DNA of 23,041 nucleotides from Desulfobacteraceae bacterium (GTDB lineage: Bacteria > Desulfobacterota > Desulfobacteria > Desulfobacterales > Desulfobacteraceae). The position numbers and the translations under genes are program-made. The notes below the pieces were generated by a model. The model did not search any database, was not told where the DNA came from, and saw only the letters and a list, made by a program, of their open reading frames with translations. The DNA is taken from contig JAABSK010000016.1 of NCBI GenBank assembly GCA_011390435.1, positions 1 to 23,041 on the forward strand, read 5' to 3'. Below are positions 13,990-21,951 of this stretch, one piece after another (position 1 is the stretch's first letter; each line of letters begins with the position of its first letter).

Positions 13990-16356
13990 ATGAAAAACAG
14001 ATTCAATCTGCCTGAAGCATCAGATATTAAAAAGATTCTAAAACTGGACGGCACCACTCTGCCCAGTTTTCCCCAGGTGGCAGCCAAACTGATGGAAGTT
14101 TCCAAAAGCTCATCCGCATCGCTGCAGGATCTGTCAAAAATCGTGGAAACCGATCCGGGAATTTCTGTCAGAGTACTGGAGCTTGTCAACTCTGCCGCCT
14201 ATGGAATGAAACGGAAAATTACGGCTCTTTCCGAAGCGGTGGTCTTTTTAGGTCTTGATGAAGTCAAACGCCTGTCTATTGGCATGACAGTTTTTGAAAA
14301 ACTGTTTAAATCCGGCCACACCCGACAGTTTGACCGCTTGCTGTTCTGGCGCCACAGCTTGAGTGTGGCAGTGTTGAGCATGGAGCTGGCGAAAAAAATT
14401 AAATATCCAGATCCGGAAGAGGCTTATATTGCAGGCCTCCTCCATGATATCGGCAAAATTTTTCTGGATATCCAGGGCATCCGAGACTATGGCAGCTTCA
14501 TCCAGGAGCTTTCAGCGTCTTCTGATCTTGTCATTGAAAAGGAGCGAAGCGTTATCGGGCTGGGCCATGATGATGTGGGTGCGTTTTTTGCGTCATTATG
14601 GAAACTGCCGGAAAACCTGGTAATGACGATCAAATATCATCATCAGCCGTTTGAGCACATGGGTTTCAGCCCGGAAAAAAACAAGCTTATCGCCATTGTT
14701 TCCATGGCCAATTTCCTCTGCTGGACACAGGGCATGGGATCATTTGACTTTATCCGGCCACCGATCCTGCCGCCTGAAGTTGAAACCATTCTTCCGCCGG
14801 ATCAGATCGACATTATCCAGTGCATTCAGGCCATGAACGTGGAAGTGGAGAATATTTCAAAATTTTATCATTTTGCCTTTCCCTCTGCTGCTGAATTGAA
14901 AGAAAATCTGTTATGGGCCAATCTGAAACTATCCAAAGCCAACACCCGGTATTATTACCATGATGGCCCGGCCATTGACAAACCAGATCCGGACACAACC
15001 GATCACCTGCCTTTTGATGTCAGCATTGAACTGGGCAAACCCCTGTCAAAAGCCAAAACCGTCAAGGAAGTGCTTGATATTGTCATGTATCAGGTGGGGT
15101 GCATTTTTCAGCCACTTCACTGGTCGATCCTGCTCAAAAACCCCAAGACAAACGATATGGTGTTCTCGGTTGTTGTCGGCACCAATAAAGATAAGCTTCA
15201 GGGTGCCCGGCTGCCAAAGGGTGAAGGCATTGCCGGATACATCATGGAAACCGGGCAGTCCGTCATTGTTGAGGATGTCAGCACCGATCCGCGGTTCAGC
15301 TCCCGGGTCGATACCTATTCCGGGTTCAAAACCCGGTCGATTATCGGCACCCCCCTGAAAACAGATGATAAAATATTCGGTGTCATCGAACTGATCAACC
15401 GGATCAATGATGACCGGTTTTCCGATCAGGATCTCAAAATCCTGTCCACTATTGGCGAATACGCAGCCATTGCCATTGAACGCTCCTATTACAACCAGGC
15501 ATTGACCACCCTTGCCACCAGAGACGGGCTGACCGGACTTAAAAACCGGTGGAGTTTTGACCGGGCCGTGAGCAACAAGGACGATGTACTCAAACGCTAC
15601 GGCACGATTTTCTCCATGCTCATTATCGAAATTGAACGATTTGCTCAGATCATTAAAAAGGAGGGTGCCGCCGCAGGAGATGACGTTCTGAAAGGTGTCG
15701 CCCAGGTTCTTGACCAGACCAAACGGCGTGAGGATGATCTTTTCCGTTATGGAGAAGAAACCTTTATCCTGCTGCTGCCCCAGACATACTCTGAAGGGGC
15801 GAAAAAAACAAAACACCGGATTTCAAAGGCATACTCCCTGTCTGCAGCCCAGCAGACTCATATCCCAGCCAGCATTACCATCTCTGCTTACACTGTCAGT
15901 GCCTCAGATGCAAATCAACTCAACGCGATGGTGAAAGAACGGCTGTCCAAATCCAAAACCCCTCCAGAAACTGAAACCATGGTCAATCAGATTCAGGATA
16001 ATCTTCAGCCCATGATTGAATCTGAGGCCCGGCAAAAAGCCGATGACGCAAAAGGCCTTCCTGCCGGAGGCAAATCTGTATCCCTCGGGGGAGAGTTTGT
16101 TCGCCTGAAAACCCGGGAATCCGGTCATATCCGCATTGAAAAACTGTCCTTGACCTTTATTGGCTTCCGCATTTCAAGATCCCACCGCATACAGATCAAT
16201 GATTTTCTGGACATCCAGTTTACCCTGGATAATATCAACCGCTCCCTGGTCAAGCGGCGGACCGTGGTAAGAGACATCAAGGGGAATTATATCCATGCCG
16301 ATTTTTACAATCCCCCCCCGTACGCAAAAGAACTGGGATTTTATCTGATGAGCTGA
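13990..16356 (+). CDS. HDOD-GAF-degenerate GGDEF-PilZ-like signalling protein
   Basis: 788 residues from the ATG at 13990; the frame is open from 13873, but the extra 39 codons are poor in conserved sequence and lack a ribosome site. Domains: HDOD (about 20-220, starting LPSFPQVAAKLME) which unusually keeps HD-type residues (His122, LHDIGK at 151-156, His193-Asp194, His217-His218); GAF (about 355-500, with LPKGEGIAGYIMETGQ and IIGTPLKTDDKIFGVIELIN); GGDEF (about 505-650), opening with the canonical DGLTGLKNR but with RYGEETF where RYGGDEF is expected and IEIERF for DIDxF, so cyclase activity is unlikely; and a PilZ-like C-terminus (about 700-788, IEKLSLTFIGFRI, ending ELGFYLM). It probably senses a small ligand and c-di-GMP. 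It converges on the patatin gene, 13 bases away. Confidence 0.88.
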   Translation: MKNRFNLPEASDIKKILKLDGTTLPSFPQVAAKLMEVSKSSSASLQDLSKIVETDPGISVRVLELVNSAAYGMKRKITALSEAVVFLGLDEVKRLSIGMTVFEKLFKSGHTRQFDRLLFWRHSLSVAVLSMELAKKIKYPDPEEAYIAGLLHDIGKIFLDIQGIRDYGSFIQELSASSDLVIEKERSVIGLGHDDVGAFFASLWKLPENLVMTIKYHHQPFEHMGFSPEKNKLIAIVSMANFLCWTQGMGSFDFIRPPILPPEVETILPPDQIDIIQCIQAMNVEVENISKFYHFAFPSAAELKENLLWANLKLSKANTRYYYHDGPAIDKPDPDTTDHLPFDVSIELGKPLSKAKTVKEVLDIVMYQVGCIFQPLHWSILLKNPKTNDMVFSVVVGTNKDKLQGARLPKGEGIAGYIMETGQSVIVEDVSTDPRFSSRVDTYSGFKTRSIIGTPLKTDDKIFGVIELINRINDDRFSDQDLKILSTIGEYAAIAIERSYYNQALTTLATRDGLTGLKNRWSFDRAVSNKDDVLKRYGTIFSMLIIEIERFAQIIKKEGAAAGDDVLKGVAQVLDQTKRREDDLFRYGEETFILLLPQTYSEGAKKTKHRISKAYSLSAAQQTHIPASITISAYTVSASDANQLNAMVKERLSKSKTPPETETMVNQIQDNLQPMIESEARQKADDAKGLPAGGKSVSLGGEFVRLKTRESGHIRIEKLSLTFIGFRISRSHRIQINDFLDIQFTLDNINRSLVKRRTVVRDIKGNYIHADFYNPPPYAKELGFYLMS

Positions 16357-16369
16357 TCTACCGGCAGGG

Positions 16370-17440
16370 TCAATTCCCTGATAACGGGCGTACCATCCGG
16401 GAAATTCGATTGGAAAAGATCGCCTCCAGCAATGCATCCCCCAGTCTTCTGCTTTGATCAACAGCTTTGCGCCAGTGATATTTTCGCTCCTGGTCCCGCC
16501 CCTTGAATGCATAAAAATCCCTTCGGTCTGGAATTTTTTGAAATGGCAGGGTTTCCACAAAAGCCCTTGACGGCGATATCAGTACCACATTTTCCATGTT
16601 CCCGTTACTGGGCTTACGCTTCAACGGCTTATCAAACCAGCCGGGTGTGATGGTGTCATAAAAGTGGGGATAGAGCACCAGATTGTCCGATTCCGGCAGA
16701 AACGGGATATCCAGATGATAATCAAGAATTCCGCCGTCTCTGAAAACACCTGGCACGCCATGGATATCTGAAACACCTGGCATGGCAAGAGGGATCGATC
16801 CTGAAGACAACAGTGCTGTTTTAAAATTTTTCACCGTCAGAGAATGGCGTGCCATTGGAAACTGATCCATGCGGGAAAAAGGCGGCGCCCCTTCAGGCGA
16901 GCAGAACAGCGCCCGGTGGAAAAGGAGCTTGAGTGAACTTCGGCTGACCAGGTTCAATCCGGCGGCAAGGGCCATTGCCCCCCACTGGCAAAGGGGGTGA
17001 TCACTTGTCATCGGGCCTTTACAGCGGCTGGACAGAAAATTGATGCGCATAAACGGATGACCAAGCAAATCTTTGATCTGCCGATCATCAATATAGGCAT
17101 CCAGAATCCGGCGGGTGCCGTCTGCAATTTCGGCAGGCGAGGGATTCAGTGAATACTGCTGGTCAATATATGCGGTTTCCAGCTGCTGGATCGCTGTCAG
17201 CGGATCCGGCTGGCAAAAGGCAGCCATCCGAAACGCGCCAATAGACGTTCCCAACAAATAAAGCGGATCTTTTCTTCCGGAAAAAAGGGACACCAGCGCT
17301 CTGTCAATACCGGTGAGTACCAGAAATTTTGCAGAGCCGGATGCCCCCGCAAGCACCTTCACCCGGGATATCTTAAGCCCCTCATCCTGTATGATCTGGA
17401 TCGCCCGGGTGCCGGCGCGTATGGAGAGCAGTTCAATCAT
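16370..17440 (-). CDS. Patatin-like phospholipase
   Basis: 356 residues, cytoplasmic by appearance. The N-terminal VLAGASGSAKFLVLTGIDRAL is the oxyanion-hole region of the patatin group, the nucleophile is Ser66 in GTSIG, and the partner aspartate is Asp235 in FRDGGILDYHLDIPF, giving the Ser-Asp dyad. It should cleave fatty acyl esters of lipids. Patatin proteins also include secreted toxins, but no secretion signal or toxin-associated gene is seen here. The ATG at 17440 has no good ribosome site. A terminator-type hairpin (17500-17528) lies only 60 bases upstream on the same strand, so expression may depend on read-through or attenuation. Confidence 0.87.
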   Translation of the reverse strand: MIELLSIRAGTRAIQIIQDEGLKISRVKVLAGASGSAKFLVLTGIDRALVSLFSGRKDPLYLLGTSIGAFRMAAFCQPDPLTAIQQLETAYIDQQYSLNPSPAEIADGTRRILDAYIDDRQIKDLLGHPFMRINFLSSRCKGPMTSDHPLCQWGAMALAAGLNLVSRSSLKLLFHRALFCSPEGAPPFSRMDQFPMARHSLTVKNFKTALLSSGSIPLAMPGVSDIHGVPGVFRDGGILDYHLDIPFLPESDNLVLYPHFYDTITPGWFDKPLKRKPSNGNMENVVLISPSRAFVETLPFQKIPDRRDFYAFKGRDQERKYHWRKAVDQSRRLGDALLEAIFSNRISRMVRPLSGN

Positions 17441-17499
17441 GGGTGTTTGCTTACCAGAAAATTCTCAAAGAATCAATGTGCCATCCGCGATAAAACCAA

Positions 17500-17528
17500 A
17501 AACGGCTGGTGTGTGGCACCAGCCGTTT
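17500..17528 (-). terminator. Intrinsic terminator or attenuator upstream of the patatin gene
   Basis: AAACGGCTGGTG (17500-17511) and CACCAGCCGTTT (17517-17528) form a perfect 12-base stem with a five-base loop. On the minus strand the stem is followed by TTTTT, GG, TTTT, the usual terminator tail; on the plus strand only TTT follows. It lies 60 bases before the patatin ATG. Confidence 0.65.
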
Positions 17529-17822
17529 CCAGAAAAGGAAAAAAGATAAAAACCTGTATTTTTTTGAGTTATTTCTTGAAAATATTAAAAAGCAAACTGC
17601 ATGCCAGACTCCTTTTAAATCTTCTTTTTATTTCATAAACACCTCATATTACAACAGATTTTTATTGTTTCATTTATTTTTCATTCCCGTTCCGCTGCGG
17701 GTCACCCGCCTGAATCCCATCCATTGCCGCAAAAAAGTTCAAGATATTGAACCCCTGAAAAACCGCTCTGCTGCACAATATCGATAACCGGCTTTATTTA
17801 TTGAGAATTCTGATTTTTTTCC
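17529..17822. other. A/T-rich gene-poor stretch; no protein gene supported
   Basis: Nearly 300 bases between the hairpin at 17500 and the ahcY terminator. Open frames of 60-90 codons exist on the plus strand but have no ribosome site and no recognisable sequence, and the composition is very A/T-biased. On the minus strand there is a good ribosome site, GGAG (17609-17612), six bases before an ATG at 17602, but its frame stops after five codons (17585-17602). I cannot assign the stretch; it may be the leader of the patatin gene or a decayed gene. Confidence 0.4.
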
Positions 17823-17872
17823 GGGGTTTAAAATGATAAACCCCACCGACTGCCCGCTGGCAGCCGGTGGGG
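17823..17872 (-). terminator. Terminator region of ahcY, two overlapping hairpins
   Basis: Hairpin B pairs CCCCACCGACTGCC (17841-17854) with GGCAGCCGGTGGGG (17859-17872), with one mismatch and a four-base loop; on the minus strand it is followed by GTTTATCATTTT. Hairpin A pairs GGGGTTTA (17823-17830) with TAAACCCC (17837-17844). The two share 17841-17844 and so cannot form together. On the plus strand TTTT follows hairpin B, so it may work in both directions. It starts 27 bases after the ahcY stop. Confidence 0.7.
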
Positions 17873-17898
17873 TTTTGAGTTGTCCTGTCAAATACGAA

Positions 17899-19344
17899 TC
17901 AGTATCGGTACGTATCTGGCTTGAATGGACCTTTTACGGGAATCCCCAGATAATCCGCCTGTTCCTGGGTCATCTGGGTCAGGTTCACAGAAAGGTTTTT
18001 CAGATGCAGCCTGGCCACCTCTTCATCCAGCTCCTTGGGCAGAGTATAAACTTTGGCCTCCAGATCTTCTTTTGCCAGTTTGATCTGGGCCAGCGTCTGG
18101 TTTGAAAAGCTGTTACTCATGACAAAGCTCGGATGCCCTGTGGCACAGCCCAGATTCACGAGACGGCCTTCTGCCAGAACAATGACGGATCGACCAGACT
18201 CGAGTGTCCATTTGTCCACCTGGGGACGGATATTGATCTTTTTGGCTGTTGGATTTTTATCCAGATAGCTCATTTCAATCTCATTGTCAAAATGACCAAT
18301 ATTGCAGATAATGGATTCATCTTTCATCTGCTGGATATGCTCGCCTTTGATCACATGATAATTTCCCGTGGCAGTGACAAAAATATCGCCAATGGGTGCT
18401 GCCTCTTCCATGGTGACAACACGGAAACCTTCCATCGCCGCCTGAAGCGCACAGATCGGATCGATTTCCGTTATCAGTACAATGGCACCGTACCCTCTCA
18501 TGGAAGCAGCACAGCCTTTTCCAACGTCACCATACCCGGCAATCACAACGGTTTTACCGGCCAGCATCACATCGGTCGCTCTTTTAATCCCGTCTGCAAG
18601 AGATTCCCGGCAGCCATAGAGATTGTCAAATTTTGACTTTGTCACTGAATCGTTCACGTTGATGGCTGGAAACAGCAGTTCTTTTCTCTCTGCCAGCTGA
18701 TACAGCCGGTGAACACCTGTAGTGGTCTCTTCTGAAACTCCGCGGATATTTTTTGCAATCCGGGTCCATTTTTCCGGATCCTGGCTGTAACTGACCTTGA
18801 GCCGGTCCATCAGACATTTTTCATCATGGCTGTGGGTGGGTTGATCCAGCAAAGACGGATCCTTCTCAACTTTAACCCCCTGATGCACATACAGTGTAGC
18901 ATCCCCGCCGTCATCCACAATCAGATCCGGTCCGGAGCCATCCGGCCAGATCAATGCCTGTTCTGTACACCACCAGAACTCTTCAAGGGTTTCACCTTTC
19001 CAGGCAAACACAGCGGCAGAACCTTTTTCCGCGATTGCAGCGGCTGCATGATCCTGGGTGGAAAAAATATTACAGGTTGCCCAGCGGATATCTGCACCCA
19101 GTTCATAAAGAGTATCAATCAGCATGGCTGTCTGAATGGTCATATGGAGACTTCCCATGATTTTAAGACCCTGAAGGGGTTTTTCAGGGCCATATTTTTC
19201 CCTGATGGCCATCAGGCCCGGCATCTCTTTTTCTGAAAGCTGCATATCCTTGTGGCCTTCTTCTGCAAGAGAAATATCCTTGACCTTATATTTCAGTTTC
19301 AGGTCACAATCAATGTAAGACGGGTCTTTAATTGCTTCTAACAT
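17899..19344 (-). CDS. ahcY: S-adenosylhomocysteine hydrolase
   Basis: 481 residues from the ATG at 19344, which lies six bases after AAGGAG; a TTG at 19350 is in frame but directly touches the ribosome site. Signatures: the active-site lysine region [11 protein letters not shown] (about 231-241), the NAD-binding GYGDVGKG (270-277), [20 protein letters not shown] and the C-terminal KPDTYRY tail that closes the neighbouring subunit's NAD site. The enzyme reversibly splits S-adenosylhomocysteine into adenosine and homocysteine, which relieves product inhibition of methyltransferases. It has its own promoter (19411-19439) and lies downstream of metK on the same strand, with a terminator between. 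The nearby probable adenosine kinase would pull the reaction forward. Confidence 0.98.
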   Translation of the reverse strand: MLEAIKDPSYIDCDLKLKYKVKDISLAEEGHKDMQLSEKEMPGLMAIREKYGPEKPLQGLKIMGSLHMTIQTAMLIDTLYELGADIRWATCNIFSTQDHAAAAIAEKGSAAVFAWKGETLEEFWWCTEQALIWPDGSGPDLIVDDGGDATLYVHQGVKVEKDPSLLDQPTHSHDEKCLMDRLKVSYSQDPEKWTRIAKNIRGVSEETTTGVHRLYQLAERKELLFPAINVNDSVTKSKFDNLYGCRESLADGIKRATDVMLAGKTVVIAGYGDVGKGCAASMRGYGAIVLITEIDPICALQAAMEGFRVVTMEEAAPIGDIFVTATGNYHVIKGEHIQQMKDESIICNIGHFDNEIEMSYLDKNPTAKKINIRPQVDKWTLESGRSVIVLAEGRLVNLGCATGHPSFVMSNSFSNQTLAQIKLAKEDLEAKVYTLPKELDEEVARLHLKNLSVNLTQMTQEQADYLGIPVKGPFKPDTYRY

Positions 19345-19376
19345 GTTCAACTCCTTTTAAATTCGGTTCACACTAA

Positions 19377-19396
19377 ATATCAAAATATATTGATAT
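19377..19396. promoter_or_regulatory. Palindrome in the ahcY leader
   Basis: ATATCAA (19377-19383) and TTGATAT (19390-19396) are perfect complements around six bases, falling just after the predicted ahcY transcription start (about 19404). It could be a repressor operator or a small leader hairpin. It does not show the conserved core of an SAH riboswitch. Confidence 0.4.
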
Positions 19397-19410
19397 GTTG
19401 TTTTCTGACA

Positions 19411-19439
19411 AGAATACAGGGATCGATATACAATGTCAA
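19411..19439 (-). promoter_or_regulatory. Promoter of ahcY
   Basis: On the minus strand a perfect TTGACA (19434-19439) and TATTCT (19411-19416) lie 17 bases apart, giving a leader of about 60 bases before the ahcY ATG. The -35 box lies directly after the T-run of the metK terminator, so the two genes are separately transcribed. Confidence 0.65.
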
Positions 19440-19440
19440 T

Positions 19441-19485
19441 AAAAAAAGCTGTGGAAACATTTCCGATCATGTCTCCACAGCTTTT
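19441..19485 (-). terminator. Intrinsic terminator of metK
   Basis: AAAAGCTGTGGA (19444-19455) and TCCACAGCTTTT (19474-19485) form a perfect 12-base stem, extended inward by weaker pairs around a loop. On the minus strand it ends in TTTTTTT (19447-19441). It begins about 30 bases after the metK stop. Confidence 0.8.
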
Positions 19486-19515
19486 GACGCGTTTCAAGGC
19501 AAATGCCGGCTGAAA

Positions 19516-20688
19516 TCAGATACCGGCCAGATTCCTTATCTGCTCCGCTTTGTCTGTCCGCTCCCAGTAGAAATCCGGATCTTTTCTGCCAAAATGTCCA
19601 TAGGCAGATGTCTTCCGATAGATGGGCCGGAGCAGATCCAGGGTTTGAATAATCCCTGCAGGCCTTAAATCAAAAACTGTCCGGACAATTTCAGCGGCCC
19701 TGGCCTCTGAGATTTTTCCGGTTCCCATGAAATCCACCAGAAGCGAAACCGGCTCAGCAACACCAATGGCATAAGCGACCTGAACCTCACATTTGTCTGC
19801 AACACCTGAGGCCACCATGTTTTTTGCCACATACCGCCCCATATAGGAGGCGCTTCTGTCAACCTTGGAAGGATCTTTTCCGGAAAAACACCCCCCCCCA
19901 TGGCTTCCCTGTCCGCCATAGGTATCCACAATAATTTTCCGACCGGTGACTCCGCAGTCCCCCATGGGGCCGCCCACAACAAAACGTCCGGTGGGATTGA
20001 TAAAAAAACGGGTGTCCCCATCCATCATCTCTTCAGGAATGACTTTTTTGATCACTTCCTTGATAATGGCAGACTTCAGATCATCGTGGGATATGTCCGG
20101 GGAATGCTGAGTGGAAACAACGACCGTATCCACCCGCCTGGGTTGTCCATCAATATATTCAATCGTCACCTGGGATTTTCCATCCGGCCGGAGAAAATCC
20201 AGTGCTCCGTTTTTCCTGACCTGGGCCAGACGGCGGGTCAGCTTATGGGCGTATATGATGGGCATGGGCATCAGCTCAGGCGTTTCATTGCTGGCAAATC
20301 CGAACATCAGTCCCTGGTCACCTGCGCCCTGTTCTTTAAAAAGACCAGCCCCTTCATCAACCCCCTGGGAAATATCCGGAGACTGCTGGTCAATACTGGT
20401 GACCACCGCACAGGTCTGCCAGTCAAATCCCATGGATGATGAATTATATCCGATCTCTTTGATGGTATTTCTGACCACCTGGGGAATATCCACATAGCAG
20501 TCGGTGGTGATTTCCCCGGCAACCATTGCAAGCCCTGTTGTCACAAGGGTTTCACAGGCAACCCTGCATTTTTTATCCTGGGCCATGATGGCATCAAGAA
20601 TACTGTCTGAGATCGCATCTGCAACCTTGTCCGGATGGCCTTCGGTTACGGATTCAGATGTGAACATAAAAGATTTGTGTTCTGACAT
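19516..20688 (-). CDS. metK: S-adenosylmethionine synthetase
   Basis: 390 residues, the normal length. It begins [13 protein letters not shown] (9-21), has the [12 protein letters not shown] loop (121-132) and the phosphate-binding [16 protein letters not shown] (264-279), where the usual alanine of GGGAFSGKD is a cysteine (Cys267). The enzyme joins methionine and ATP to make SAM in the cytoplasm. The ATG at 20688 has AAAGGAG upstream with a rather long spacing of ten A/T-rich bases. It has its own promoter and terminator and precedes ahcY; the adenosine kinase gene is divergent. No SAM riboswitch is seen in the leader. Confidence 0.98.
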   Translation of the reverse strand: MSEHKSFMFTSESVTEGHPDKVADAISDSILDAIMAQDKKCRVACETLVTTGLAMVAGEITTDCYVDIPQVVRNTIKEIGYNSSSMGFDWQTCAVVTSIDQQSPDISQGVDEGAGLFKEQGAGDQGLMFGFASNETPELMPMPIIYAHKLTRRLAQVRKNGALDFLRPDGKSQVTIEYIDGQPRRVDTVVVSTQHSPDISHDDLKSAIIKEVIKKVIPEEMMDGDTRFFINPTGRFVVGGPMGDCGVTGRKIIVDTYGGQGSHGGGCFSGKDPSKVDRSASYMGRYVAKNMVASGVADKCEVQVAYAIGVAEPVSLLVDFMGTGKISEARAAEIVRTVFDLRPAGIIQTLDLLRPIYRKTSAYGHFGRKDPDFYWERTDKAEQIRNLAGI

Positions 20689-20762
20689 TTTTTTAAGACT
20701 CCTTTATCTGCCGATGATCATATGTTAATATTGCCATTTGTAATTTTTATTAAGGCATTTCA

Positions 20763-20791
20763 TTAATAGGAGTTTATTTATATTTTGTCAA
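20763..20791 (-). promoter_or_regulatory. Promoter of metK
   Basis: On the minus strand a perfect TTGACA (20786-20791) and TATTAA (20763-20768) lie 17 bases apart, giving a leader of about 65-70 bases. The leader is A/T-rich with no large structure. Confidence 0.62.
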
Positions 20792-20878
20792 TGTTACCGT
20801 GCGCTGGCTCAGCGATAAATTTCAAAAAAGATAAAGGACTTGACAAATGGTTCACATTTTTGATCGTCTGGTAACATT
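20790..20878. promoter_or_regulatory. Paired inverted AATGTTACC sites in the metK/kinase divergent promoter
   Basis: AATGTTACC (20790-20798) and its exact complement GGTAACATT (20870-20878) lie in opposite orientation, 71 bases apart, in the 247-base divergent region. The left copy touches the -35 box of metK. The right copy contains TAACAT, a candidate -10 box for the kinase, with TTCACA (20851-20856) 15 bases upstream. They could be two half-sites of a shared regulator. Between them is a short hairpin CGCTG-GCT-CAGCG (20802-20814). Confidence 0.35.
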
Positions 20879-20935
20879 TTAACCTGGCACACATGATACG
20901 CTCAGTGTACCAGAACTGTCTGATTGGAGGGACAT

Positions 20936-21916
20936 ATGACACACCACACACACCGGAGAATTACCGGAATCGGAAACACGCTTGTCGATATTTTAATCAA
21001 TGAAACAGATGCATTTTTATCTGCCCTGGGCAAAGAAAAAGGCGGCATGACCCTGGTGGATCATGCGGATATCCAAGCCATTCTATCAAAGACGCTCAGC
21101 ACGCCCGCAGTCGTTCCAGGCGGTGCTGCATGCAACACCATTGTCGGTGTTGCCAACCTTGGCGGAAAAGCACGGTTTATCGGATGCAAAGGCAAAGATG
21201 AATTCGGCAGGATTTTTGAATCCGAATTGATTCGAAGCCAGGTGGAACCGGTGATCTCCCTTGGCCTGTCTCCCACAGGAAATGCATTGTCCGTGATCAC
21301 ACCAGATGCACAGCGCTCCATGTTCACCTATCTTGGCGCATCAGCCGAACTTGATCCATCCGGTATCGTCCCGGAAATGTTTGAAAATACCGCGATCGCT
21401 GTTGTGGAAGGATACCTGCTGTTCAACCCGGATCTGATGATGGCTGCACTGAAGGCGGCAAAAGCAGCCGGTGCCATGATTGCCCTGGATCTGGCCAGTT
21501 TTGAAGTGGTCAACGCATCAAAGGATATCCTTGAAACCATTATTCAAAACGATGTGGATATCCTGATCGCCAATGAAGATGAAGCGTTTGCCTATACCGG
21601 CCACCGTGACGAGACAGCTGCACTGGAACATCTGTCCCGGCATGTCACCTATGGTGTACTGAAATTAGGGGCAGACGGCAGTTATGTCTCACACAACGGC
21701 ACCACCACGCGAATCCAGGCGCATACAGGAAAGCCTCCGGTGGACACCACAGGTGCGGGCGACCTCTGGGCAGCAGGTTTTCTCTTTGGCCTTGCCCATG
21801 ACCTGAGCATTGAAAAAAGCGGAGCCCTCGCCTCAGCCTGCGGTTATGAAGTCTGCCAGGTTACCGGCGCCCAGATCCCTGAATCCGGCTGGGAAAGAAT
21901 CCGGCAGTTGATCTGA
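20936..21916 (+). CDS. PfkB-family sugar/nucleoside kinase, probable adenosine kinase
   Basis: 326 residues from the ATG at 20936; GGAGG stands six bases upstream (20926-20930), and an in-frame TTG at 20924 overlaps that site and is rejected. PfkB signature 1 is PGGAACNTIVGVANLGG (61-77), and signature 2 with the catalytic base is DTTGAGDLWAAGF (270-282, Asp276). Asp18 in GNTLVDIL is in the substrate-contact position. Sequence alone would allow ribokinase, fructokinase or adenosine kinase. The divergent placement next to metK and ahcY favours adenosine kinase (adenosine plus ATP to AMP), which removes the adenosine released by AhcY. I rate the family call as near certain and the substrate as probable. 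Confidence 0.85.
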   Translation: MTHHTHRRITGIGNTLVDILINETDAFLSALGKEKGGMTLVDHADIQAILSKTLSTPAVVPGGAACNTIVGVANLGGKARFIGCKGKDEFGRIFESELIRSQVEPVISLGLSPTGNALSVITPDAQRSMFTYLGASAELDPSGIVPEMFENTAIAVVEGYLLFNPDLMMAALKAAKAAGAMIALDLASFEVVNASKDILETIIQNDVDILIANEDEAFAYTGHRDETAALEHLSRHVTYGVLKLGADGSYVSHNGTTTRIQAHTGKPPVDTTGAGDLWAAGFLFGLAHDLSIEKSGALASACGYEVCQVTGAQIPESGWERIRQLI

Positions 21917-21951
21917 CCCCCTTTGACCTGTCTGCAAAAGCCAACTGGAAT

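Noticed and set aside
15046..15816. A 256-codon open frame on the minus strand
   Set aside because: It is the antisense shadow of the GAF and GGDEF parts of the HDOD regulator and has no recognisable domain.
17509..17787. A 92-codon plus-strand frame in the gene-poor stretch
   Set aside because: Lysine/phenylalanine-rich by base composition, no ribosome site, no recognised motif, and it begins inside a terminator hairpin.
19345..19440. SAH riboswitch before ahcY
   Set aside because: The leader of about 60 bases is A/T-rich with one small palindrome and does not show the G/C-rich conserved core of that riboswitch.
20689..20770. SAM riboswitch before metK
   Set aside because: The leader is short and nearly unstructured, with no kink-turn or conserved SAM-box stems.
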